Shown piece after piece: positions 9,925 to 19,717 of a stretch of 25,623 nt of DNA. The translations under genes and the position numbers were made by a program. How positions within the stretch are numbered: position 1 is the stretch's first letter; each line of letters starts with the position of its first letter. Below the pieces are notes generated by a model, which was not told where the DNA came from, searched no databases, and saw only the letters and a list, made by a program, of their open reading frames with translations. Origin of the DNA: Chara braunii (lineage: Eukaryota; Streptophyta; Charophyceae; Charales; Characeae); NCBI GenBank assembly GCA_003427395.1, contig BFEA01000138.1, forward strand, positions 2,858,783 to 2,884,405, read 5' to 3'.

Positions 9925-9938
9925 AGAAATACAGATAA

Positions 9939-10976
9939 ATGACAAAAGGATGGACAATGTTCCTTCCTCATGTGCCCATACTGGACCTCCCCCTAGACCC
10001 AGCTGAGTGGGTATGGCATATAAATAGGAGGAGTAAACCCCTAAGATTACAGTCTCTGTCAGTAAAGGCGTCTTATCGGTTGTTGCGTCCTAAAATTGAG
10101 GTTCTGGAAATCATACAAGACCGATGGCATAGGCACCTCTACAAGGATTTGCTCAAACCAGTAAGGTGGTGTCAAGGCCTTAGGCAGAGGCCTGCTAAGT
10201 TCGCGTCCCTACAATGGCAAATAATGCACAGGTGTTTACCCACGAATGATTGGCTAATAGATCACTCTACACTAGAACAAAGAGGTGTGGCTTTACCATG
10301 GCGCAATTCCTGTGTACAGGTCTTTCCCAGTAGAAAAATCAGAGAAACAATTGAACACGTTTTTCTGCAATGCCCAGGCTCTGTGTTGCTTTGGCGCCGT
10401 TGGGATTATGTATGGAGAAGGCTAACAGGTCTGGATTGGCCATGGGACTGGAGGGGAATCCTCCTGGGGCATTGGAATCCTGCGTTGATTGATTTATCTG
10501 TTTTTCAACAAAACTTCTTTCGTTTGGGTAGGAAAGCGGTCTTGTGGGCCTTGTGGCATAAAAGATGTGTTAATACAATGGAAGGAGTTAAAATTGAAAA
10601 ACAAGAGATGGCAGAAATAATTCAACATTTTGTCCAATCAGAAATCAGAGCTCAATGGGAAATGATGAAAAAAAGGCTTATGGAGTTCCAAACAGAAAAG
10701 GGATATCAAACAAAGAATTCTGAAATTCAATCTGGACTGGCTGGGGGATGCATCAAGGGAGAAACTGGGAGAGGTGGTGTGGCCAGGAGGGGAAGGGGTC
10801 AGGCGTCCTTTAAGCGGGATTACCAGATCACCTTTCAAAACTGGTTTGACATCCAACCAGGAGCTTCTGTGAGATCACCTGAGTGTTTTTCTGACCCTTT
10901 CCCTCCCTCTACACTTGCTTTGGTAGATCTGGAATGGTTTGGGGGGGGGAGAAGGAGAATAGGCTGCAGACGGTAG
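9939..10976 (+). pseudogene. LINE ORF2 C-terminal region with zf-RVT remnant
   Basis: 345 codons without interruption, but the N-terminal endonuclease and RT are missing, so no active protein is expected. Domains in order: a linker (LDPAEWVW, LSVKASYRLLRPK, residues ~20-55); the conserved block KFASLQWQIMHRCLPTNDW (~85-105); a zf-RVT region where the first zinc ligand of the C-x2-C pair seen in copy B is Arg here (PWRNSC), followed by ETIEHVFLQC; WPWDWRGILLGHW (~170); a basic helical stretch with RKAVLWALWHKRC (~200); and the C-terminal block FKRDYQITFQNWFDI to FPPSTLALVDLEWFGG (~290-335). The first ATG (9939) lies within the element and is not the native start. Members of this family act as target-primed reverse transcriptases. 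Confidence 0.85.
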
Positions 10977-11215
10977 ATTTTATGGCTGAAGAGGCATCTC
11001 CATCTTCAGGACTAGATTTCACCACCGTGACCCTTTCCTCCCTCTACATTTGCTCTGGTGGATCTTGAGTGGTTTGGGGGGGGAGAAGAAGGATAGGCTC
11101 CAGGACTAGCTAGTGTTAGAGGAACTCTGAAAAGGGAGGCTAGAAATATCATTCTTATCAGGCGGACAGAATTCTGACTGAAGAGGCACTCCTATCTTCA
11201 GATCTGGAATTAGCA
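10892..11215 (+). repeat. Imperfect duplication in the LINE 3' region
   Basis: The segment from TGACCCTTTCC (about 10892) to CATCTTCAG (about 11010) is repeated from TGACCCTTTCC (about 11028) to TATCTTCAG (about 11201). The second unit has an internal gain of about 55 bp. The first unit includes the ORF's last codons and stop; the second lies in the 3' UTR. Confidence 0.7.
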
Positions 11216-11462
11216 CCAGTAGAAGTATTTATGAAACTGGTTTGGTTCCTTTAGCTGAAAAAGAGAGAATACACAGGGGGTAGTAAGGTAGTGGCACTGG
11301 TTATCAGAAACAGAAGGAATTAGCAATGGGACGCTGGACCCGGTTTCCAGCATAGGTGATACTAAAGTTATTTCTCATCTCATCTTATGGGTTCTCACAA
11401 TGTGAGGGAAGCTGGACCCAGTTTCCAGCAGGTGCTGCTCCCCACTAATAGATGGAGCCTTG

Positions 11463-11531
<69 letters not shown>

Positions 11532-11533
<2 letters not shown>

Positions 11534-12347
11534 TAACATTGAGCCCAAACTAGAAGCAGATTGCGAACTTAAATAACACCAAATAAGTACGAGCAAAGCA
11601 TTGACGTCACATGATAATGAAAGCTCTCTTCTCGACTCCCATCACCAATGTCAACAATGCAGCTCTTCTACATTGGCGCTCAGCGCCCAGACTACAGACA
11701 GACAGCTCCTACGACCTTACTCCTGTCTACAACAGGTCTGCTATGGAGATCATCAGCCCGATGAACGGATGAAGACACCAAACATACAGTGCGCTTCTTC
11801 TCCACTAGGTGAGTGCCTCGTCACATCGCCTCTTTCCCTGACTTCCACTGCAGCCTGGCTATGGCTGGCTGGCGCGGCCTTGGTTCGCCCTCACAGCTTC
11901 TTCCACACGCGCCCCGCCTGTGCCCTTTTTCTTTCTCTGGCTGTTTGTTTATCCTCATGAGCGAGTGCTCCAGCAGCGCTCTCGCTGCCGCATCCAGCCA
12001 GCCAGAATGTCTGGACTGAGCTGGTGCTCCTCATTCGTTCTAGCTGGTCGCACGATTCCAGGCCGGACTGGAGGCTGCCCAATCTCAGTTGCTGCGTCCA
12101 GAGCCCTTTCCAGAAGCTGCTCAAGGCTCAATTGTAAGTGCCCTGGGCCTCAACATCTTCAACCAACTGAAGGATGGGCCTTGCCGATCGCCGGTCGGTT
12201 GGAGAAGGTGTGTGCATCAAGCAGCTCGTGGGGCCCCATTTCTGCCCACATCGGCCTGTACTGGGGCCATGTCAAAAATTTGTTGGCCTGCCTTCACTTA
12301 GGGCAGGCGTGGCCTTGTTTCCTTCTTTTTTTTTTTTTTTTTTTTTT
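11532..12347. other. Segment between two LINEs; possible 90-bp exon inside
   Basis: GC-richer, non-repetitive-looking DNA, ending in a T-run (about 12326-12347) that is the A tail of the minus-strand LINE. A candidate internal exon lies at 12044-12133: acceptor-like CTCCTCATTCGTTCTAG before it, consensus donor GTAAGT at 12134-12139 after it, and 30 open codons in one frame (ending FPEAAQGSI). Longer ATG frames here (119 and 180 codons) are not supported by any family. Confidence 0.3.
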
Positions 12348-12393
12348 NNNNNNNNNNNNNNNNNNNNNNNNNNNNNNNNNNNNNNNNNNNNNN
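12348..12393. other. Assembly gap (46 Ns)
   Basis: A run of N lies between a T-tract and a TTA microsatellite. The true length of the LINE tail is unknown here. Confidence 0.99.
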
Positions 12394-12459
<66 letters not shown>

Positions 12460-12460
12460 T
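12394..12460 (-). repeat. LINE tail: TAAA/TAA microsatellite
   Basis: On the minus strand the LINE 3' end runs into AAATAAAT-type units and then (AAT)n up to the gap, with pure A beyond it. This differs from the pure A tail of the plus-strand copy. Confidence 0.9.
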
Positions 12461-12462
12461 AA

Positions 12463-12511
12463 ACTCCGATCTATTGGTGGGGAGCAACACCTGCTGGAAA
12501 ACGGGTCCAGC
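12463..12511 (-). promoter_or_regulatory. LINE 3' double hairpin
   Basis: Hairpin 1: GCTGGA-N7-TCCAGC (12493-12511). The spacer is AGGTGTT. Hairpin 2: GCTCC...GGAGT, a G-T wobble at the base (12463-12485). The same pair occurs at 11411-11458, at 9038-9087 and, degenerate, at 24699-24749. It is directly followed by the tail, the position where LINE RTs of the stringent type recognise their RNA. That role is inferred. Confidence 0.7.
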
Positions 12512-12700
12512 GTCCCTTATAATATTTTTGAACGAACATAGTATCAACAAAGTGTCAATCCAAACATCTCATATCCAAGTAAAAAGCCGATCTAGTCATA
12601 GAAATCCAGATGCCTCTTCAGTCATACAAAATGACCGCCAGAACAGAGCGATTAACCTAGTATCTATCTCAATAACCTCCTACATGTCTAATTAAACCTC

Positions 12701-15700
12701 CTATCCTCCCTCTTCTCCCCCAAACCATCCTAGGTCCACTAGAGCCAGTGCTGAGGGAGGAAAAGGGTCAGAGAAAAACTCAGGTAATCTCAAAGAAGCT
12801 TTTGGCGGGATATCGAACCAATTGTAGAAGGTGATCTGGTAGTCTCGCTTAAAGGTCACCTGCTCCCCTTCCTCTCTTGGCCAAACCACCTTTCCCAGTT
12901 TTTCTCCTGATGCATCCCCTAACCATTCTGTATTGAATTTCGAGATTCTCTGTGCGATATCTTTTTTTTGTTTATATTCAATAATTTTGACTTTCATCTT
13001 TTCCCATTGATATCTTATTTCTGATTAAACAAATTGTTGAATTATGTCTACCACTTCTTGTTTTCCAATTATAATTCCTTCAATGGTGCTTATACATTTT
13101 TTATGCCACAACGCCCATAATACTGCTTTACTGCTTAAATGGAATAAGTTCTGTTGGAAGTCCGACAATTCAATCAATGCAGGAATCCAGTGTCCCAGGA
13201 GAATAGTCTGCCACTCCCATGGCCAGACTTAGCCTGTCAGTCTTCTCCATACATAATCCCATAATCTCCAAAGCAATACAGAGTCTTGGCATTGTATGAA
13301 GATGTGCTCAATTGTTTCTCTAATCTTCCTACTTGGGAAGGCTTGAACACATGTTCTACACCATGGTACTGCCTTACCCTTTTGTTCAAGAAAATAGTGG
13401 TCTATTAACCAATCGTTTGTGGGTAGACATCTGTGAATTATTTGTCATTGTAAAGAGGCAAACTTGGCTGACCTCTCTCTGATGTCTTTGCACCACTTAA
13501 CTGGTTTGATCAGATCTTTATTTATGTTCAAGTGTCTATACCATCGATCCTGTAACGTTTCTAAAACCTCAATTTTCGGACGAAGTAGCCTATAGGAAGC
13601 CTTTACACTCAATGATTGTAGTCTTAAGGGTTTGTTTCTCTTATTTAGTCGCCATACCCAATCAGTCGGGTCTAAGGGAAACTCTGGTATGGGACACTGA
13701 GGTAAAAAAAAAATCCACCCTTTTGCTTCTGTACAATATATGGCTCTTACCCTGAACATTTCGTCAAAATTTGAGAAGATGATCGTGTGTAGATCCTTGT
13801 TAGAAATTATATTGTCTTTTTGGATCTTAAAAATATTGACCAAGACACCTTTTTTTTGTACATCCATGATCTGTCCTATTGACTTGGCTCCATCCTGACG
13901 ATTTATACTCCCCCAGTATGCTATTCGAAACACCATACCTTTTTTAAGCACCATTGTCCAAGCCAAGGGAATAAATGAAGTGATTTCTTCCAAATTATTT
14001 ATTAGATTGTGTGCATACTTAATTCCTTTTCTAAGTTCTTCAGTATTCATCCAAGTTCTATTCACCGGGTCCCACAGATCCTTAATTCTTACTACTCCAT
14101 TCTTAACCCAATTTGACCAGGGGGATTCCGAGCTTATAAAGACTCTACCATTATGGTTAGTAATCCATCTGTTACCAAACAGAGGCTGTCGTAGGACTTC
14201 CTCAAATCTTTCAGGTATGGCCTTATCTGGTAAAGGCATCTCCCGCCAAGTTTTCAATAGGTTTACCCAAAAGCCGTCCAGTATAAGATCTTTTTTGGCC
14301 TCACCTCTCACCCTTGTGTCATTTTGAAGCATTCGGGTACGAGGAATAGACCAATATCTATCCTCTACCCATGTCAAGGGATGAACTTCCTGTGTGGTTT
14401 GAGGCGCCAATCTTCGAATCTGTTCTAATGCTAGATCCTTCCATGGTATATCTGTAGTTAGAATTAAACGTTTGATCATTTGAAGAGTCAAAGCCTGACA
14501 CTGCGTTTTTGGATCAATAAGTCAAATTCCTCCCTTGGTCTTTTGCTGGATTAAGGTCTTCCAAGCAACTCTTGGAATTACATGTGATAATTCGTGATCC
14601 CCTCTCCAAAGGAAGGCTGCAAGGTGTCTTTGTATTTCCTTTGTGGGCTTCGTATTCAAAAGCCACAACAATGATTTGTACCAGATCGACGTCAGCACCA
14701 CATTGTTAATTATTAATGCTCTTCCAAAGATTGAAGTGTGCTTATTCTTCCATATCTTCATTTTTTCCAATGTCGGAGAAGAAATCCATATATCATTTGA
14801 GTTCGGTTTCCCTTGTGATGTGATAATTATCCCTAACACTCTTATGGGTGTTTCTAACGGTACCCATTTAATATTAGGGATCTCTGGAGGTCTCACCCCT
14901 TGTGAATGGATCCACCATCCCAATGTTTTATTCCCCCAATTGACTAACATATCTGATAAGGCTGAAAATTTGTCCAATATTGCCTTAATTTCCTCCAGAT
15001 TAGTTTTGGAGGCCTCCATCATGATTTTCAAATCATCCGCAAACATGGAATAGATTGGGATTGTCTCCTTAGGAAGGTTACCTATCCTCAACCGTTGAAT
15101 GCTAGGTTTTTTTCTCAAGTTTGCTCATAATGCTTCCATGATGATAACAAAAAGGAAAGAGGCTAAGGGATCCCCTTGCCTGACTGATCTCTGAAGAGGG
15201 ATCTCTGGCGATAGTAAACCATTTACCTGTACTCTGGTAGCAGCATTTGAGTGCAGAATTTGGATCCATCTTTTCATTTTGGGTCCAAATACTAACTTAG
15301 TTAGACATGCTTCCAGAAAATGTCAATCAACATGATCGTAAGCCTTTTCGAAGTCTATGAATACAAAAGCCGCGTTGCTTTGATTTTGTCTCAATAATTT
15401 AATTGTTTCATTGATCAGTAATACATTATCTTGTATATTTCTCTCATGAATAAAACCTGTTTGAGAAGGATGAATGATGTCGGTCATTATAGGAATGAAT
15501 CTGTTTGCTATAGCCTTAGCTAGCATTTTATATACCACAGTTAGTAAAGTGATTGGTCTATAATTCCTTATGTTTGTCTTATCTCCCTTTTTATATAAAA
15601 ATGTTATAATTCCTTGGCTCACAATTTCTCCCATACATCCTGATTCCTGGACCTGTTTATAGTATTCCATGAAATCCTCTGCCAAATTTGTCCACATTAC

Positions 15701-17265
15701 CTCCCAGAATTCCTTAGGCAGACCATCTATCCCTGAGTTTTATCCTCATCCATTTGTAGTAGAGCAGTCCAGATTTCTTCTTTAGTGATTGGAGCTTCCA
15801 ATTTTTCCTTTTGTTCTGGAGTTAATTTTTGTGTAAGATGTTCGAGGAAGTCCCTTATTTCTTGGTCTGATATGGCTGGATCAATCGTGGATGTATAGAG
15901 ATTTTTGAAAAAATCATAGGCTACTTTTAGGCTACTAGCCGATGAAACTGGTTCGACGTGTGTAGATAACCTAGGATCAATCAGAGCTTCTATATTTGTT
16001 ATTTTAACCCTTGCTTTAGCTAGTGCAAAGAAATAGGAGTCCATTTGGCCTTCTGACTGGTGTCTAGATAATTTACTCCTGATGAGATAACGTTGCCACC
16101 TATTTTGGGCAAGGGTGAAGAGTTGATTTCTAAGTTCCATTATATCTTCTGACGGATGTATAGTTTCCGAATGTTCTTGTTGTTCGTATTTAAGTATTTT
16201 CTCATGAATTTTCACTTCTTGTTCATGTCTCCACTTAGCAATTGTTTTGGAAAATTCATTGCGTTTTTTTGCTAAAAAGCATAAGCCACAGTTGAACAAG
16301 GAAATGTAGGATTCATGTTTGTCTTTCGTGGTTTGTTAATATTTTCATATATCATGAATATAGGTTTTAAAATCCGTTCTGTTTAAGAGAGATGAGTTGA
16401 GTTTATAAAAGTTTCTTCCTCTGTCCGGCTTCTTCCTGAAGGTCAGTAGGATGACACACATCTTGTGATCTATTCCTGGCCATGGACTTTGAGGGAAAAT
16501 ATTTACCCCTACTTGTGCATGATCTAAATCTTCTGATATGAGTATTAAATCTATTCTAGATCAAGATTGATTGAGGGATCCCGTATTCCTGATACACGTA
16601 AATAATCGTTCTTGTGGAAAAAACTTACGGTAAGTGTCATATAGATTTTCGGCTTCACATAGTAGTTGTATAATTTTTTCATCCTCCTCTATATAAGCAG
16701 GGCATGGTGAAGGAATTTTTCATCTGTCCATCCATCTATCCGGTGCCGCGTTGAAGTCCCCTGCCATTATAATTGGAATACCATTCGGTATGTGACTCCT
16801 AATGTCATTAAAGAATTTTATGCGTTATTGTACCTCATTCGGACCATATACATTAATTACACAAACTATTTCTATTTCAAGCATAACCAGTGTTGAAATC
16901 CATCTTCCATTTTTCTGCTCTGCTTCCGAGTGAATCACCTCTGCCCTGGAGTCCGGAGGAACCCATATGGCTACCCCTGCTGATCCGTTACGTGTTGCGT
17001 GGGCTTGGAACCTCTGGTGGGGCCATATAAGGTTGTGTGCTCTATTGTGAGATGGAGAATCCGTAAGATGAGTCTCTTGTATACATATCACATCCGGCCA
17101 TGATTTCCCTCCTACTCCTTGCAATTGTTCTATGATCGTTTTTCTCTTGAGAGCATCTGCTGTGGCCAGACCGTTTACATTCAGTGACCTTAAATCCAAA
17201 TCCGTTGTCTTCGTTGCCCTTATCAAGGATGGATTTTTCCCATACAAAGTTTGTATTGCCTCCAT
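12701..17265 (-). pseudogene. LINE ORF2: endonuclease, reverse transcriptase, zf-RVT (broken)
   Basis: About 1520 codons from ATG (17263-17265) to TAG (12701-12703), over several frames. The APE-type endonuclease shows LRSLNVNGL, DVICIQETH (catalytic Glu), GSAGVAIWVP, VINVYGPN, then IIMAGDFNAAPD, SRIDLILIS and a GIDHKMC Asp-His motif (to about 16450). A linker follows at 16299-15727. The RT shows NYRPITLLTVVYKMLAKAI, QTGFIHERN, AFVFIDFEKAYDHVD (first catalytic Asp), VRQGDPLASFLF and MFADDLKIM (the catalytic DD) between 15600 and 15040. Then the WVEDRYWSIPR block (~14370), LPTNDWLID (~13410), the zf-RVT C-x2-C-x14-H-x4-C (PWCRTCVQAF to IEHIFIQC, ~13370-13290) and the C-terminal block ending WFGGEEGG. 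Stops include TGA codons at aligned Trp positions. Confidence 0.9.
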
Positions 17266-17291
17266 CCTTTGTCAATCGAAATTAGTTGACT

Positions 17292-18410
17292 AATCTACAA
17301 CCTCACCCATCCTCCTCCTTCTAGTGAAGTCGAGGAGGTGAGCAATCCGTTGCAAAGAATCGAGCATAAGAAAGATGAAACCTCTGCGACCGACCATACT
17401 ACATTGGCCTTAATTTTTAGCTGCTGCAGATCTGGTAGAGCCGCGTGGGAGAACCATCTAAGTCCGGCTTCCTTATTATCTTCAAATTTTTACAAAAGTA
17501 TCTTGCTTGGCCATCTTAGCATGATCCCCCATTAATGTGATCGTAGCTTGAGGTCCTGGATCGTAATGTTTTGACAGAAAATCATGTAAGTCTCTTTTAA
17601 AAATCCTATCACCCGGGCTTTGGTAGTCTACATGTGTGGACCATCCTCTCAATGTCACTCCCCCATACTGATCCTGACCTATTGGGGAAAGACCAATTTT
17701 CCACTTCCCACTTTTTTTTCTTACTAGTATCACCAAGTTGCCTCTAGGAGAGGACGATCCTGCAATATAGTCCTTTTTTAATGCATGACGCATTTTCAAC
17801 CTTTTGCCTGGATCCACTCCATCTTTCATACTAATCTTGGTTTTTCCTTTTTGGTGGGAATCTGAATTTGCAAACATTTCTTCTCCCTTTGCCACCTCTT
17901 CCACTTCCGTATTTTCCTTCCCTTATTTTCCTGAAGAAGAATTACATTGGTCTTCTCTGCTTACTTCCTTCACCGTAATACCCTCCTCCCCTTCCTCAGT
18001 TGTAAAGAATCCTTACTATTTACTGATATTTCGATCACCAGNTTTTCATCCTGTCTTGAAACGTCCCCCTCCTTGATAGAGCCTCTTGTTGGGGATAAGC
18101 TTGGTGGTTGAAACATTCCTGCCACAATGTTCAATATTCTCTGGCTTATTTTTGACCAGTTGGCTCCTTCTGGTAGTCCTTGTTCCAAAACCTGGTTGAG
18201 GCTAGGACTACTACTTAGTAGATTGTAGAGTTGAATGTACGAAGTATCCAAGAATTCAACCGAGTCAACTCCATGTCGAGTCTTTAGGGTTTTAATTAAC
18301 CAATCTGCCAACTGTTTCAACCTCTCATCTACAGATAATTCTGAATTCGCTTGTGTATTTGCCTCTCCCATTTCAAAGCCTTCTTCTGGTGGAGGAGAAT
18401 CTACTTCCAT
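17292..18410 (-). pseudogene. LINE ORF1 (broken), no recognised domain
   Basis: About 370 codons from ATG 18410, over three frames separated by frameshifts near 17980 and 17485 and a stop near 17925. The N-terminus is acidic (MEVDSPPPEEGFEMGEAN) and followed by helical, leucine-rich sequence (LADWLIKTLKTRHG). The middle is charged. A C-terminal globular part contains NLVILVRKKSGKWKIGLSP and LHDFLSKHYDPGPQATITLM. I see no CCHC zinc knuckle, which many plant L1-type ORF1 proteins carry, and no RNA-recognition motif I can name. By position, upstream of ORF2 and after a short 5' UTR, it should be the RNA-binding nucleocapsid-like protein. One N (18042) falls inside. Confidence 0.7.
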
Positions 18411-18521
18411 TGGTGCTGGACCAAAAGCTCCCAGGAACGGGTCCGGGGATATTGATATTGATATCTGAGAAAAATGAGGCCGGGGTCCTCAGAGTCTACC
18501 CGGGGTAACCAGACAGAACCT

Positions 18522-18545
18522 GCTGGGAACCGGGCCCAGCGTCCC
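18522..18545 (-). promoter_or_regulatory. LINE 5'-end hairpin
   Basis: The minus strand starts GAGGGACGCTGGG; the 19-nt hairpin GCTGGG-N7-CCCAGC occupies 18522-18540. It has the same 6-7-6 geometry as the 3' hairpin, but the closing base pair next to the loop is G-C instead of A-T, a paired change. The SINE-like element at 8921-9170 also begins with this version. Confidence 0.65.
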
Positions 18546-18615
18546 TCGTATAATGATGATGATAATGATAATGATAATGAAAGATAATGATGTTAATGGT
18601 GATGATGATGATGGT
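18546..18615. repeat. (ATGATA/GAT)n microsatellite
   Basis: Degenerate ATG/ATA trinucleotide and hexanucleotide units directly upstream of the LINE 5' end. Frames through it give His-Tyr or Met runs and are not genes. Confidence 0.9.
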
Positions 18616-19129
18616 AGACCCACCACTCTCTAAATACCTCACAGTCTCCCCAATACCGACCTCACAACGAGTCTTCTTCCTCTTGCGACCAGCCGACCTC
18701 GTCCACCACATAGTTAGCAAGATGAAGAACTCATCGAGCCCTACCAGAGCCCTACCCACCCTCGCTCTCCAACACTCCCGAAGGCCCCTTCTCCTCGCAC
18801 TCCTTCTACCTCCATTCCGAAAGTCCCGAGAGAAAGGAACCTTCAGTTCATCGACTGTTTCCCATTCAACTTCCTTTAGTAATGTTACAGTCCTGGCCAA
18901 TTCTGAAGTGCAAATACACAAGTAAAAGACAATGCCATCCAATGGCAAAAGAAATGAAAGAACTTGAAAGGAGAAAGAGGCGAAGGACGAAGAAGAAAGA
19001 AGAAAGAAGAAAGAAAGAAGAAGAAGAAGATGTACACCAGCAAAAGACCAATGACAAGTCCCCCTTCTCTCACCAACCAATCTCCTCCTCCTTATCTCCT
19101 CCAATCTTATTCAACAATAAATAATTATA
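18616..19129. other. Unassigned stretch with long frames on both strands
   Basis: A minus frame (19104-18496, 202 codons) and a plus frame (18587-18925, 112 codons) overlap each other. The minus one begins in a purine-rich tract (about 18964-19030, GAAGAA on plus, giving Phe/Leu/Ser runs) and ends in the microsatellite and LINE end, so as annotated it cannot be a normal gene. The middle part (about 18630-18900) has balanced composition and could hold an exon, but I recognise nothing. Confidence 0.3.
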
Positions 19130-19130
19130 T

Positions 19131-19335
19131 TATTAGGGGTAACTGCAATAGAGTCACAAAAACGAGTTATAATTGCACTATGGGGCAAGATACAGTTTCC
19201 AATTGCACTTCGGGCACCCTACCTGGCCAAAAAGCTGGGTTGTATACATTGCCCAGAATGCAACTTGAAACTGTATCTTGGCCCGTAGTGCAATTATAAC
19301 TCATTTTTGTGACTCTCACATAGTTTCCCCTAATA
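19131..19335. mobile_element. MITE with ~84-bp TIRs and TA flanks
   Basis: The element at 19133-19333 (201 bp) starts TTAGGGG and ends CCCCTAA, flanked by TA at 19131-19132 and 19334-19335. The arms are about 82% alike over roughly 84 bp; shared blocks include GAGTCACAAAAA, GAGTTATAATTGCACTA and CAAGATACAGTTTC. There is no ORF. The TA target and small size fit a Tc1/mariner-type MITE; the termini are not those of classic Stowaway. Confidence 0.7.
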
Positions 19336-19717
19336 ACAATGAACGACTGAGCCAGAACCAATGTCCGAATCACTCTCTTACTGCCAGCACAACATGAGGT
19401 CCACCATAGCCATGACCTCCACCTCCATCCACCTCAGACAGGTGAGGGCTATGGCGGACTGCTAAGGGCCCTGCCCCGATGTTCAAAAGATAACGCAAAA
19501 GCAGCTACCTCTACACCTCAGGACGCCATGCCTGACTCTGCCCTGAAGCCTTCTTGTTGCAGCGCTACCCCTCCTGGGGCATTCCAGATGCAGCGCCTGC
19601 CAAGGAGATGAAGATGGCGTCCACCATAGCCAGCTAGTACCCCTGGACACATTCTTCCTAGTCCCCTTCTTCCTCCTCCTTCCGGACACTGTCCACCATC
19701 AACCAGCCCTCCAGCAG
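19336..19717. other. No gene recognised
   Basis: GC-rich unique-looking DNA in which GTCCACCATAGCCA occurs twice (about 19397 and 19619). Short minus frames (68 and 73 codons) have no recognisable family. Confidence 0.35.

Larger units (their letters stand above)
9925..11531 (+). mobile_element. 5'-truncated LINE, plus strand (copy A)
   Basis: It contains a long ORF for the C-terminal third of ORF2 (9939-10976), then a partly duplicated 3' UTR, two GCTGGA-N7-TCCAGC hairpins (11333-11351 and 11411-11429), a GCTCC...GGAGC hairpin (11437-11458) and a 69-base A tail (11463-11531). The 5' boundary is approximate (9919-9937), where similarity to the full-length copy begins. A weak TSD candidate is AGATAA on both sides (near 9930 and at 11531-11536). 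The long intact ORF and long pure A tail suggest a rather recent insertion compared with copy C. Confidence 0.85.
12394..18545 (-). mobile_element. Near full-length LINE, minus strand (copy B)
   Basis: About 6.1 kb. Layout on the minus strand: 5' end GAGGGACGCTGG with a 19-nt hairpin (18522-18540); a 5' UTR of about 135 nt; ORF1 (18410 to about 17292); ORF2 (17265 to 12701); a 3' UTR; a 3' hairpin GCTGGA-N7-TCCAGC (12493-12511); a second hairpin (12463-12485); then the TAAA/TAA tail. Both ORFs are broken by several frameshifts and stops, so it is inactive. The bases before the 5' end are a CAT/TAT-type microsatellite, and the 3' flank lies beyond the gap, so I could not find a TSD. Confidence 0.88.

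Noticed and set aside
11920-12695. 180- and 173-codon ORFs containing X runs
   Set aside because: They cross the assembly gap and simple repeats, so the frames are meaningless.
12701-18545. Reassigned genetic code with UGA read as Trp
   Set aside because: Several Trp positions are TGA, but the 345-codon copy at 9939-10976 uses TGG throughout without internal TGA. TAG and TAA stops and frameshifts also occur in the broken copies, so decay explains it.
18496-19104. 202-codon minus-strand ORF
   Set aside because: It starts in a purine/pyrimidine tract and ends across a microsatellite into the LINE 5' end; an overlapping plus frame is equally open.
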